A stretch of 64,000 nucleotides of DNA, taken from NCBI RefSeq assembly GCF_001528745.1, contig NZ_BCNS01000102.1, forward strand, positions 1-64,000, given 5' to 3'. Positions 27,011 through 35,671 of this stretch are shown here, one piece after another. This DNA comes from Marinobacterium profundum (GTDB taxonomy: Bacteria; Pseudomonadota; Gammaproteobacteria; Pseudomonadales; Balneatricaceae). The notes below the pieces were generated by a model that saw nothing but the letters and a program-made list of their open reading frames with translations, did not search any database and was not told where the DNA came from. A program made the translations under genes and the position numbers. Within the stretch, counting starts at the first letter, position 1, and every line of letters begins with the position of its first letter.

Positions 27011-27304
27011 CTATCAAAAATCCTCGCTTACAGCCAGCACCGCAGGCCAGGGACTCAAAAGATCGCCGATTTGTGGCTGCGATTGCGCCCATTATACCTG
27101 CATGCCAAGCCCGTAACCCCACTCGGCAAAGCCCTATGCCAACATCACCTACCCCATACCGGGCAGGTATATAGCCAATATCCTGTTGATTAGCAAACGG
27201 AATAAACCCGTCCATGCAAAACCTGCATGGGGCCTGCCGATCCGGCATTGGTCGCGCGCGCCCCTGCTGCGATAGCTTTCTCACTGTCACCTCAGGAGAA
27301 ACAC

Positions 27305-28021
27305 ATGAACACTACGATCGGTATTCTCGGCGGTATGGGCCCCCTGGCCACGGTCGATTTCGTCAAAAAAATCATCGATCAAACAGCAGCATCGCGGGAT
27401 CAGGATCACCTGCCCCTGCTGATACACAGTGTGCCTCAGATACCGGACCGCACCGCCTGCCTGATGGACAACCGCGAATCACCATTGGCCGCCCTTACCC
27501 AGGGGCTTAACACCCTGGTAGCCGGTGGCGCCGGTTGTATCGCCATTCCCTGTAATACTGCGCACTACTGGCACCCGGCCCTGGCCGAGGCCAGCCCCGT
27601 GCCGATACTGCACATTGCCCGCGCCTGTGCCGAACAGCTGTCGGCACAAGGCGTGACTCGCGTAGGGCTGATGGCGACGGATGGCACTCTGAAAGCGGGG
27701 TTCTATACACAGGAACTGGCGCATTATGGCATTGATCTCATCGAACATGCTGCCATGCTGCAACAGCGCATAATGGAAGGCATTTACTGCGTAAAATCTG
27801 GCGCGCTGGAACAGGGGGCGATAATACTGGAAGACTGTCTGCAAAGAATGCTGGCATCGGGGGTCGAGCGGGTGATTTTGGGCTGCACCGAAATCCCCCT
27901 GGCGCTGGATTCAATCAATTCGAGCTTGAGCCGACATGGCATTGATGCGACTGGCGTCCTGGCAAAAGCCTGCGTCGACTGGTATCAGATCAATCACCAG
28001 ACCCAGGACGTTGCAGCCTAA
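27305..28021 (+). CDS. Aspartate/glutamate racemase family protein
   Basis: About 238 aa with the family opening TIGILGGMGPLATVDFVKKI. The two catalytic cysteines lie in PCNTAHYW near residue 83 and GCTEIPL near 193. It is a cofactor-independent racemase, most likely acting on aspartate (RacD-like). AGGAGAA (27294-27300) fixes the ATG at 27305; the longer frame from 27227 adds 26 unlike residues. With aspartase and the transporter it would let the cell use D-aspartate via L-aspartate and fumarate. Confidence 0.85.
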   Translation: MNTTIGILGGMGPLATVDFVKKIIDQTAASRDQDHLPLLIHSVPQIPDRTACLMDNRESPLAALTQGLNTLVAGGAGCIAIPCNTAHYWHPALAEASPVPILHIARACAEQLSAQGVTRVGLMATDGTLKAGFYTQELAHYGIDLIEHAAMLQQRIMEGIYCVKSGALEQGAIILEDCLQRMLASGVERVILGCTEIPLALDSINSSLSRHGIDATGVLAKACVDWYQINHQTQDVAA

Positions 28022-28043
28022 ACATCACCAAGGCTGCGAAGAA

Positions 28044-29000
28044 TTAGCGTACCCGGCGCAGGGTTTCGGAGGGCAACTCGCCAAACTGTTTGCGGTAATC
28101 CGACGAAAAGCGCCCCAGGTGGCTGAAGCCGTAATCCAGCGCTATCTCGGTCACATTGCGGGCGTTAACCCCTTGCTTCAGGTCCGCGTGAAGGTTTTGC
28201 AGTTTCATCTGTTTGATAAACAGCTTGGGCGTGATGCCGACATCCCGGGCGAAGATGTTATAGAGGCTGCGCACACTGACATTACACAGAACCGCCAGCT
28301 CTTCCACCGTGACATCTTCGCGAATCCGCTCTTGCAGATAGCGACGAATCAACTGCAAGGCCCCCTCGGAGCCAGCAATACTGCGATACTGCAACAGGTT
28401 GCAGGGAAACACCGACAAAAGCTTGTTGGCCAGCAGGTCAGCATAGGCACCGGATGCGCGGGCCATATCCACCTCGCTTTCAGACGCTTCCTCATAGACC
28501 GCCTCCACCAGGCGCATAAAGGCGATGGACGCGTCCAGATCCATGACCTTACGCTGAAAGCGCAGACCATCCTTGGGCAATGCCCGGCCACTCTCGACAC
28601 AGACCGACTTTATGATGGATTCGGGTATTTTGACGATCAGTTTCTGGCAGTCTGCAGAATAGGTCAGGTCGCTTTTTTCATGGGGGTTCATCATCAGCGC
28701 CTGGCCGGCAGACAGCGACAGGCGGTCTTCATCGAAATTCCAGGTACAGCTGCCACTGGTGACCACCTGGAGATGATAGACCTCTTCCAGATCCGGAGAA
28801 TGAACCCGTACCTCACCACCGTACGATATATGCGACAGCCCCAGGCGGGCAAAGCTGGCGTAGCGCAGCGATGAGCGCATCTTACCGGAACCCAGTGTCG
28901 TCAGCCGGTGCTGCCCTATATGCGCATTGACGTAATCCGACACATCCTCCGGGCACACATCCTTGCGCACGACACTGTTGGCAAGTACGTGATTCAGCAT
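28044..29000 (-). CDS. benR: AraC/XylS-family regulator, BenR-like
   Basis: About 318 aa. An N-terminal AraC-binding-like domain resembles XylS/BenR closely from memory (VSDYVNAHIGQH, LSHISYGGEVRVHSP, VYHLQVV, NPHEKSDLTYSADCQKLIVKIP). Two HTH motifs lie at the end (LAVLCNVSVRSLYNIFARDVG, and EIALDYGFSHLGRFSSDYRKQFGELPS). BenR and XylS activate promoters with two TGCA-N6-GGNTA repeats when benzoate is bound. Such sites occur here before benA and before the ABC importer. The ATG at 29000 has AAGGTG 6 bp upstream. It is about 18 kb from benABCD, which is unusual since benR often adjoins ben genes. Confidence 0.85.
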   Translation of the reverse strand: MLNHVLANSVVRKDVCPEDVSDYVNAHIGQHRLTTLGSGKMRSSLRYASFARLGLSHISYGGEVRVHSPDLEEVYHLQVVTSGSCTWNFDEDRLSLSAGQALMMNPHEKSDLTYSADCQKLIVKIPESIIKSVCVESGRALPKDGLRFQRKVMDLDASIAFMRLVEAVYEEASESEVDMARASGAYADLLANKLLSVFPCNLLQYRSIAGSEGALQLIRRYLQERIREDVTVEELAVLCNVSVRSLYNIFARDVGITPKLFIKQMKLQNLHADLKQGVNARNVTEIALDYGFSHLGRFSSDYRKQFGELPSETLRRVR

Positions 29001-29382
29001 CCGCAGCACCTTTTGTCATTATTGTAATAGCGTTTATTATATGTGAACATGCCATCGGTCTCAATCCGTCATTCCGAACAATTGAGCCACTCTATTGCGA
29101 GTGAATTCCAGGCTGTACCTGTATTAAAGGCCTTTGCAGACTTTTCGCAGGGAGAAGAGTTGCCAAGAGGCGCCCCTGTTTTGCTTTGAGCAGGAGAAGT
29201 GTCACGAAACGCAACGAGGCGGCCCTTGGGGGAGAGCCACTTCAGCACAGCCACACTTATCGGATAACCACTCTGTTACCCCAAGCGCAGGGCTTGTCAC
29301 GCATTTTTGCAAGTGCATCCAGAACGGGCATCGCCGCGCATGTAGCGCGGTCCGCCCGTCGGTGGTCAAGCCAGTAAACCTA
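29001..29382. other. Intergenic region with a double-stem hairpin
   Basis: This stretch of about 380 bp without a convincing gene lies between the upstream side of the AraC gene and the end of the PEP-CTERM gene. It should hold the AraC gene promoter (AT-rich 29020-29050). At 29324-29359, ACGGGC/GCCCGT encloses CCGCGC/GCGCGG with a 5-nt loop, a stable hairpin 24 bp past the PEP-CTERM stop and possibly its terminator, although no T-run follows. Confidence 0.5.
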
Positions 29383-30033
29383 TCAGGTTTTGCGGTGCCA
29401 GAAGCCTATACCGAAGATTCCCAGTACCAGCAAGGCCAATGTTCCAGGTTCCGGCACCGCCACAATTTGCGCGGCTGGGACTGAGGCTGGGGCGGGATCC
29501 AGAAGCTGGGTATAGGTGGCATAAACAAAATTGTCAGCGGTATACTTCTCCGGACCACCACCTTGGGTGCCTGCCGACAGAACCAGTTGTGTAAACCCGA
29601 CATCCGAAATAAACCCAAAAAATCCCCCTGCATGGGCAGAGGGAATCTGCAAAGGTATCTGGACACCTCCTGCATTCATCTGGATGCCGCGCCCTGCGCC
29701 CTTATACCTCAAATCCCAGTTTGCCCCGAAGGCGAAGATCTCGAAGTCAAAAGTAATGGTCGTACTGCCGCCCGGAGCAAGCCGGTCGGTTAGCTGGCCC
29801 AGAGTATCAAAACCGTTATGGAGCGTGCCGGCAATGGAAATACTGAAGTCCTCCAGAACACCGCCAGCAAAGTCTTCTTCCATGAAGACGCCTGCCTGGG
29901 TCTCCCAGTCGGCACGTAATTTGCCGCTTCCGATGCCATCGAACACGCTGATAATCCCGGCCTGTGTTGCACTGCTAACGCCACCGATGGCGAGTGCGAG
30001 GCTGACAACCAGAACTTGCTTGGGTACTTTCAC
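29383..30033 (-). CDS. PEP-CTERM sorting domain-containing secreted protein
   Basis: This 216-aa protein has a signal peptide (cleavage near TQAGIIS) and a C-terminal PEP-CTERM tail (VPEPGTLALLVLGIFGIGFWHRK: motif, membrane helix, basic end). Such tails are recognised by exosortase (XrtA/EpsH), and the proteins are exported to the surface or matrix. The middle part is beta-rich and matches no domain I know. A GTG start at 30033 has AGGAGAG 6 bp upstream. No exosortase or exopolysaccharide gene is near, so it is an orphan target between the AraC regulator and the phenol genes. Confidence 0.85.
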   Translation of the reverse strand: MKVPKQVLVVSLALAIGGVSSATQAGIISVFDGIGSGKLRADWETQAGVFMEEDFAGGVLEDFSISIAGTLHNGFDTLGQLTDRLAPGGSTTITFDFEIFAFGANWDLRYKGAGRGIQMNAGGVQIPLQIPSAHAGGFFGFISDVGFTQLVLSAGTQGGGPEKYTADNFVYATYTQLLDPAPASVPAAQIVAVPEPGTLALLVLGIFGIGFWHRKT

Positions 30034-30658
30034 AATTTCTCTCCTGTTCGCTTGTCATCAGGTGGCTATGACCTGAACCTGATCAGATCAATTACATTCA
30101 AGCTACCCACCTGTTCAGGCTGCATTTCTAGCGGCCGCTCCACCAACACCCCACATCACGTCTGCGGAGGAGACACTACGATCTCCGGTGGAATTTCCTG
30201 GTTTCACTCATGAGCCTGTCAAACGAGCCCGCGTTTGCAGATGCACAAGGCACCACCACAAACAGGACAGAAAAAGCATCCTCCATTCAAATATCGAAAT
30301 TTGGTCAACCAAGATATGAGCATAGCAAAACATAAACAATTACTAGTATTTGTTTGTTTTTAAAACAGTTGTTTAAAATTATTGTACGACCTGACTAGCA
30401 GATTTTTGAAAAATTGCCAGCGTTGTGAGGAGTATGCTGGACTCCAGTTGCTCGGGTACGACGCTCGACAGACAGTGCCGCTGAGATTGTCCAGCTTGCC
30501 TTTTGTAGAGCCGAGATCGGCGATTGCCGCTACTACCTCTTCGACGCCCTTCGAGACGGTACTTCATGTTGGAATATTCAGCTAATACCCAAACCAGATG
30601 CAAAACCGGCATCAGGGGCTAGGCCCCTGATGCCGGTGCCGAATTCTGGCGCCTGTGC
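30034..30658. other. Intergenic region between PEP-CTERM gene and dmpP
   Basis: This stretch of about 625 bp has no believable gene. The half near the PEP-CTERM start (30034-30400) must hold its promoter and contains an AT-rich tract (30290-30390). The other end carries the dmp terminator (30605-30637). Short frames at 30379-30612 and 30382-30585 overlap on opposite strands and look random. Confidence 0.55.
30605..30637 (-). terminator. Intrinsic terminator of the dmp operon
   Basis: A perfect 15-bp stem ACCGGCATCAGGGGC/GCCCCTGATGCCGGT with a 3-nt loop lies 21 bp after the dmpP stop. On the minus strand it is followed by TTTTG. Confidence 0.85.
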
Positions 30659-31720
30659 TCAGATCCGTTTGAACAGGGCCGAGCGCTCCGGACCCGCTGC
30701 GCCATCGGCTGCGGTGACGAAACGCTCCATGTGAATATCCCGCTCGAACAGGCGCCCCTGCATCAGAGTGCTGATGGCGGCATCGATCATCGGCGGCGGA
30801 CCACAAAGATAGGCCTTGTGACCGTTGAAACGGTTATCGAAATGCTGCATTGCCGCTTCATGCACATAACCGCTAAAGCCCTGCCAGCTATCCTCGGGTT
30901 CGGGGGCGCTTAGCACCGGTATGTAGTGAAAGTGGGCATGCTCCTTTGCCAGGGTATCGAACAGTTCCCGGTTATAGAGTTCGGCCAGGTTACGTGCACC
31001 CTGGAACAGGTAGATCTGGCGCTGATCGCCCTGGGCCAGCAGGTCCAGAATCATGGATTGCGGGCTCGAGAGACCCGAGCCGCCGGCCAGAAAGATCGCG
31101 TCCTGGCTATCCGAAGTTCGTACGAAGAACTGCCCGAAGGGGCCGCTGAGCGCCAGGCTGTCGCCAGGCTGCATCTGCTCGTGCAGCCAGGCGGTGCCAG
31201 CGCCGCCTTCCACCCGTCGCACATGCAGCTCGATGGTTTCGTTATCGCCCGGTGGATTGGCGATGGAGAAGGCACGGGTGCCCTCCACCCCTGGAATATT
31301 GAGGTTAATGTACTGACCGGCCTGGAAGGCCATAGGCCTATCCAACTTAAGTTGAATGCCCTTGATGGTTGGCGACAGATCACGGATCTCGGCGACGGAG
31401 GCTTCGAAATCTTGCACTGGGTGGCCGGCGAAATCTGGATCCACATCGATATCGGCTTCGATCACCATATCGGATTCGGGGCGCGCGCAGCACACCAGTA
31501 TCTTGCCCTCGTCCCGCTCCATGTCCATCAGTGCAAAGGCTGAGGCCTCGCCTATATCGGCATCGCCTTCCAGTACCTGCACCTTGCAGGTGGCGCAGGT
31601 GCCATGACCACAGGCAAAGGGTAGCCAGACGCCCTGGCGCAGGGCGGCATCAAGGATGGTCTGCCCTTCTTCGACCTCGATCAGATCGCCGGTTGGTTCC
31701 ACTGTAATCTGGTAGCTCAT
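30659..31720 (-). CDS. dmpP: Phenol hydroxylase reductase component (P5)
   Basis: The 353-aa protein has an N-terminal [2Fe-2S] domain with FACGHGTCATCK near residue 36-46 and LVCCARPE near 77, an FAD domain (RAFSIANPP) and an NAD domain (AGGSGLSSP). It transfers electrons from NADH to the diiron oxygenase. GAGGAAGG lies 6 bp before the ATG. It is the last gene of dmpKLMNOP, followed by a strong terminator. Confidence 0.95.
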   Translation of the reverse strand: MSYQITVEPTGDLIEVEEGQTILDAALRQGVWLPFACGHGTCATCKVQVLEGDADIGEASAFALMDMERDEGKILVCCARPESDMVIEADIDVDPDFAGHPVQDFEASVAEIRDLSPTIKGIQLKLDRPMAFQAGQYINLNIPGVEGTRAFSIANPPGDNETIELHVRRVEGGAGTAWLHEQMQPGDSLALSGPFGQFFVRTSDSQDAIFLAGGSGLSSPQSMILDLLAQGDQRQIYLFQGARNLAELYNRELFDTLAKEHAHFHYIPVLSAPEPEDSWQGFSGYVHEAAMQHFDNRFNGHKAYLCGPPPMIDAAISTLMQGRLFERDIHMERFVTAADGAAGPERSALFKRI

Positions 31721-31731
31721 GATCGCCTTCC

Positions 31732-32094
31732 TCAGACAGCCGCGGACATAAAGCCCGCCAGCTCAGGGGTCTGAAAACGCAGCAGGGACTTGTGGTCTAT
31801 ACCCTGCGCCTGCAGAGACACGTCGAGTTGCGGTACAAAGGCTTTGCCATCGAGCAGCCAGCCGGCGCTATCCCAGTTGATCTGGGTCCACTCAGGGTGG
31901 GGGCTGAAGACCGATGCCATCACCTGGTCTCGCAGCTGACCAAAGGGGATGTCCGGTGACACCGCAAGGGTAAAAGGCGCACAGAACAGCAACTGATGAT
32001 CCCAGCCGACATAGACCAGCTGATTGCCATTAAAATTTTCGAGGCGATCTTTCACCTCGCCGCTATAACCCGGTTTCAACGTTTTAAGGGACAT
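31732..32094 (-). CDS. dmpO: Phenol hydroxylase P4 subunit
   Basis: About 120 aa; a small subunit of multicomponent phenol hydroxylase (TFAVS-type MMO gamma-like family; here LVYVGWDHQLLFCAPFTLAVSPD). Its exact role is assembly or iron supply in the oxygenase, known from the family only. GGAGG (32102-32106) is only 1 bp before the ATG at 32100 but 7 bp before the one at 32094, so the latter is the likely start (MSLKTLKPGYSGEV). Confidence 0.9.
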   Translation of the reverse strand: MSLKTLKPGYSGEVKDRLENFNGNQLVYVGWDHQLLFCAPFTLAVSPDIPFGQLRDQVMASVFSPHPEWTQINWDSAGWLLDGKAFVPQLDVSLQAQGIDHKSLLRFQTPELAGFMSAAV

Positions 32095-32171
32095 AGTCAT
32101 ACCTCCGCACGCCGGATTCAGCCCGGCGCACCTTGTCAGTCGTTATTGTTAGCTGCTTGTCGAGGCGGGGT

Positions 32172-33674
32172 TCAGGCAACGCCCTTCCAGCTATTCCAGC
32201 GCTGCTCGTCCGGTGAGCCCTTCATATCCAGGTTGTCGGCGCCGACATTCATGCGGTAATAGTCGCGCAGCACATCCTCAAGCCCTGGCCCGCCGCAATT
32301 GCCCTGCAGGATTTGATGCACCGGCAGCCAGGACTGAACATATTTCTCGGGTTCGGCCACGAAGATGTCGTGACAGCCATCGGAGCAGAAGTGGTAGCGT
32401 TCGTCCTTGTAGACGGTGTCGCGATAGGCCAGCTGGGTCGGATTGTCCATTTCAGTAAACATCAGCGGAATCTGGCAGCAGTTGCACAGCTGCGGCAGGC
32501 CCTTGGTGTAAAAGCGCTTGCCCTGGGCCTCCATCTTTTTGGCCATCTCCCAGCGCGGTCGGTAATACTTGTCGAAGGTGTCAGGGTACTTCTCGCTCAG
32601 CCAGTCCAGCTCCTCATCGGACGGGATCCAGGTGTGGAAGGCGGTCGCATCGCCGTAGCTGTAGAACAGCCACCAGGCCTGATGCGAAACGTGTTCCTTC
32701 TCTTTCTCAATGGTCTCGGCATATTTGGGTGCACGAATACCGTAGCGAGCCAGATCCTTGAACAGGGCACCGCCGGCCTCTTCGAAATACACTTCCCAGG
32801 CCTCTTTCCAGCTCATGACCTTGTTGGGCAGCATGTAGTCCATCATCATCGATACCAGCGTGAGCAGACGAGTACCGCGCCAGAACCATTTGTCGATCCA
32901 CTCCTGCACGATGGGGACGTTGTCTTCGTGCTGCTCCAGCAGGAACTTGATGACTTCCAGCCCCAGGGTCATGTGCCTTGCCTCATCGGACTGCGCCGAA
33001 AAACCGAAGGTCACTGTCGCCATGTCACCGTTATAGGCCGCGCCCGACATAAAGGGCACGAACAGCAGGTTGGTCAGCACGTATTCGAAGCTGAAGCTGA
33101 TGGCCACCAGGAACTCGAACGGGCCTGCGCTGCGGGCATCATCGAAGAAGGATTTGGGCACCGACAGGTACCAGACACGGTCATGCATATGCGACCAGTC
33201 CTGGAAACCGTCAAAGAACTTGTTGTAGTGGCTCATGGCATGAACCTGGGTCTGCACATGGCGCAATTCGTCTATGGACTGCATCTGGCAGGCGATGCGG
33301 GCACCAACGCCACCGAACTGACGCCCGGTATGGGCAAAGCCCTGGTGCGCCTGATACTCCAGCGGCGAAACGCCGGTCAGGAACAGCTTGAGTGCATTGG
33401 CATAACGCGGATCCGAAATATTGGTATGGCCGTTGTTCTGCGCGACGGCGTCAAAAATGGCATAGAGCTTTTTCTCTTTTTCCGCCTGGTACTTCCAGTA
33501 GGTATCCATGGTGAGGCGAAACGGATCTTCCCATTTCGACCAGTCGGTAATCTTGATACCCTCGAATTCCTCGAACGGAAAAGCCTGCTTGCGATCTTCA
33601 TAGGAAAATTCCCAGTCCAGATCCCGCGTCAGCAGTCGGTATTTGTCTTTGGTATTGAGTTTTTTAGCAGCCAT
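32172..33674 (-). CDS. dmpN: Phenol hydroxylase large (alpha, P3) subunit
   Basis: This 500-aa catalytic subunit with a diiron site has both ExxH motifs: IDELRH near residue 137 and SDEARH near 230, with the matching glutamates. The C-terminus has a YHS-like metal-binding part with CNCC and CSDGCHDIF. It hydroxylates phenol (and methylphenols) to catechol with O2. GAGG lies 8 bp before the ATG. It is flanked by dmpM and dmpO as in known operons. Confidence 0.96.
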   Translation of the reverse strand: MAAKKLNTKDKYRLLTRDLDWEFSYEDRKQAFPFEEFEGIKITDWSKWEDPFRLTMDTYWKYQAEKEKKLYAIFDAVAQNNGHTNISDPRYANALKLFLTGVSPLEYQAHQGFAHTGRQFGGVGARIACQMQSIDELRHVQTQVHAMSHYNKFFDGFQDWSHMHDRVWYLSVPKSFFDDARSAGPFEFLVAISFSFEYVLTNLLFVPFMSGAAYNGDMATVTFGFSAQSDEARHMTLGLEVIKFLLEQHEDNVPIVQEWIDKWFWRGTRLLTLVSMMMDYMLPNKVMSWKEAWEVYFEEAGGALFKDLARYGIRAPKYAETIEKEKEHVSHQAWWLFYSYGDATAFHTWIPSDEELDWLSEKYPDTFDKYYRPRWEMAKKMEAQGKRFYTKGLPQLCNCCQIPLMFTEMDNPTQLAYRDTVYKDERYHFCSDGCHDIFVAEPEKYVQSWLPVHQILQGNCGGPGLEDVLRDYYRMNVGADNLDMKGSPDEQRWNSWKGVA

Positions 33675-33704
33675 GTCGGATACCTCTTTTCTTATTAAGT
33701 GCGG

Positions 33705-33974
33705 TTATGCATTCCAGCTCAGGCTGAGTCGATCATCGTCTTCATCGACGTTGCCGCCGAGGGTGATCAGGTTCAGGTGCAGTTCCTGTATGTCCCAGTC
33801 CCGGCCGAGTTTGTCCTCTACGGTTTCGCGCCTAACCACCAGCTGGCCCTCGCATTCGATGCGGATCATGGCCGGCATGTAATTGACGGTGACCTCGGGG
33901 TTGTCGTCCTCGATGGCTTCAACGATGTAGCGGGACTGATCGTTGTCCTGCAGCGCGATATAGACCTTTGACAT
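33705..33974 (-). CDS. dmpM: Phenol hydroxylase activator protein (P2)
   Basis: This 89-aa protein of the MmoB/DmpM effector family (VYIALQDNDQSRYIVEAIED, then LNLITLGGNVDEDDDRLSL) binds the oxygenase and tunes catalysis; it has no cofactor. Its ATG overlaps the dmpL stop (TGATG), with GGAGGAAA upstream, so translation is coupled. Confidence 0.95.
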   Translation of the reverse strand: MSKVYIALQDNDQSRYIVEAIEDDNPEVTVNYMPAMIRIECEGQLVVRRETVEDKLGRDWDIQELHLNLITLGGNVDEDDDRLSLSWNA

Positions 33975-34969
33975 CAGAGGTTTCCTCCTGCGATACCGGC
34001 TTTGACCAGGCGCTTGTCCAGCGCGGCCAGTGATTCGGCCAGGGCGTCATCGCCCAGCATTTCCTGTGCTATGGGGGCCAGAGCCTCGGCGGCCTTGCCA
34101 CGCCAGCGTTCGACCCACTGGCCCAGCAGAGCCTTGTTGGCGTCGGACTCTGCGGCAGCGATTTTCAGCACAGCATCGACCCAGCGGGTGTGCTCCTTGC
34201 ACCACTCCTGCATGAACTCGGTCAGCATCGCCACGTCCTGGCCGCCGTTGGCGGCCAGCCAGGTATCGAACTGGGTGTAGACCAGGTCACTGACCAGGCT
34301 GTCGATGACCAGATCCTGAGCCACAAACAACTCGAACCAGTCCTCTGTCACCAGGGTTTCCTCGCACAACGCCCGCATCCCCTGCCAGAGCGGAGCCTGC
34401 AACCACAGCTGTTTTGCCTCCACCAGCGCATCACCACTGTTGCCGTCCAGAATCAGGCCAATACGTGAGAAGTATTGGGCGATGCCCAGCCGATCCATGG
34501 CGTCGTACAGCAGTGCCTGGGTAATAGCGGTGCCGTAACCGTAAGCCGTGCCGTACATGTTGTTCAGGTTGGCGGTATGTTCGACATGGCGTAGCGGCAC
34601 CAGCAGGCGGATCAGGCTGGCGCGCAGTTCATCGCTGAGCAGCGCCGCCAGGTTGCGCTTTTCGAAGAAGGCATAGTTGTTCTCGGCGTGCTCCTGCATG
34701 CGGGCGCGCTGGCCAACATAGGCACCGTAGTAATACTGGCGCGGATCTTTAAAGGCATACCAGTCCTGCATCTCAATGGCGGTACGCCCCTTGTCGTTGA
34801 GTTCGAACTCGGGCTGCCACAGCGGGCGGTAATGGTAGTTGGTTTCGGCCTGCAGGTCGTAGGTGGCCTCCTGATAGCGGGTCGCGGGCTTGTCGCCAAA
34901 GCGGCGTTCGATATTCGCAAAGGTATTGCGCACCGGCTCCAGCGTGGACGTCTTGATTTCAACGCTCAT
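33974..34969 (-). CDS. dmpL: Phenol hydroxylase beta (P1) subunit
   Basis: The 331-aa protein is the beta subunit of the phenol hydroxylase oxygenase, an all-helical ferritin-like protein without the iron ligands. The YHYRPLWQPEFELNDK stretch and general length fit the family. It forms the (alpha-beta-gamma)2 oxygenase with DmpN and DmpO. It starts 1 bp after the dmpK stop. Confidence 0.94.
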   Translation of the reverse strand: MSVEIKTSTLEPVRNTFANIERRFGDKPATRYQEATYDLQAETNYHYRPLWQPEFELNDKGRTAIEMQDWYAFKDPRQYYYGAYVGQRARMQEHAENNYAFFEKRNLAALLSDELRASLIRLLVPLRHVEHTANLNNMYGTAYGYGTAITQALLYDAMDRLGIAQYFSRIGLILDGNSGDALVEAKQLWLQAPLWQGMRALCEETLVTEDWFELFVAQDLVIDSLVSDLVYTQFDTWLAANGGQDVAMLTEFMQEWCKEHTRWVDAVLKIAAAESDANKALLGQWVERWRGKAAEALAPIAQEMLGDDALAESLAALDKRLVKAGIAGGNL

Positions 34970-34970
34970 G

Positions 34971-35300
34971 TTAATTTCCCAACTCTGAGTTGTTGTTATT
35001 GGCGGATCGATTCTGGTTCTGTGCCATCAGGGTGCCTTCGCCGTAGCGCCATTTTTCCATCTGGGCATCCACCTCGGCGGTCTGCGCGGCCGTCATGGCA
35101 ACGGCACCCTGAGTCCGGCAAAAGCGTTCGAAGGCGGTGACGGGCATCACCAGTTCCACGAACAGGGTCGGATCGCCGATGGCAAAGTCGAACTCGACAA
35201 AACGGTCACCGGGCTGACTGCGCACCCGGACGTATTTCGTCATTCGGTTGAAGGTATCGGGACGCATCCCGACAGGTTCTTGAGAAGGCAATCTGCTCAT
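34971..35300 (-). CDS. dmpK: Phenol hydroxylase assembly protein (P0)
   Basis: About 109 aa. DmpK-family proteins bind the oxygenase and are needed for activity, probably in metal loading. The core YVRVRSQPGDRFVEFDF...ELVMPVTAFERFCR is the family pattern, followed by a low-complexity N-rich tail. The frame is open to 35390, but the sigma-54 promoter (35345-35360) would start RNA near 35334, so the ATG at 35300 (or 35267) is the real start. It is the first gene of the operon. Confidence 0.9.
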   Translation of the reverse strand: MSRLPSQEPVGMRPDTFNRMTKYVRVRSQPGDRFVEFDFAIGDPTLFVELVMPVTAFERFCRTQGAVAMTAAQTAEVDAQMEKWRYGEGTLMAQNQNRSANNNNSELGN

Positions 35301-35344
35301 CGCGTTTGTTCTCGTTGTCGCTGATGAAGGTTCAACAGGACGAG

Positions 35345-35360
35345 AGCAACCCGCGTGCCA
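35345..35360 (-). promoter_or_regulatory. Sigma-54 promoter of the dmp operon
   Basis: On the minus strand TGGCAC-GCGGG-TTGCT is a perfect match to TGGCAC-N5-TTGCW. The predicted start is near 35334, 34 nt before the dmpK ATG at 35300. Confidence 0.92.
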
Positions 35361-35493
35361 GTTACTCAACAGGAGCAAAAAAAATGTCACAGACTAATAT
35401 TAACTACCTGTTTTAAATCATTTTTATTTACAACCCAGCGCATTCATATGCTGTATTTGGCACAAGACAACCAACCCGGCTCCGCCGTAAAAA

Positions 35494-35540
35494 GTGAGCA
35501 ATTGATCAAGCAACTCAGGGGAAAGTGACCATTTGATAAA
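35494..35540. promoter_or_regulatory. Paired DmpR/XylR-type enhancer sites
   Basis: GTGAGCAATTGATCAA (35494-35509) and GTGACCATTTGATAAA (35525-35540) share 13 of 16 bases and are 31 bp apart, about three helical turns. Both resemble the known XylR/DmpR upstream activating sequence (imperfect palindrome TTGANCAANTGNTCAA). They lie about 160-205 bp upstream of the dmpK start. Confidence 0.8.
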
Positions 35541-35671
35541 GTTCAGGCGGTAGAAAAGCGACAGGCACCAGGGCGCCCAACGGCGCCTTAAGACGGCATC
35601 CCTTCCAATTCAGGCGAAAATCATTCAACAATAAAAAGAGATTTCATTTTCAGCGCCGGTATATAACAACA

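Larger units (their letters stand above)
35301..35671. other. Divergent dmpK-dmpR regulatory region
   Basis: This 370-bp gap holds a sigma-54 promoter for dmpK, two enhancer sites and an AT-rich stretch (35401-35435) between them that would suit bending by IHF. The dmpR promoter must lie on the right side, but I see no clear box for it. Confidence 0.75.
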
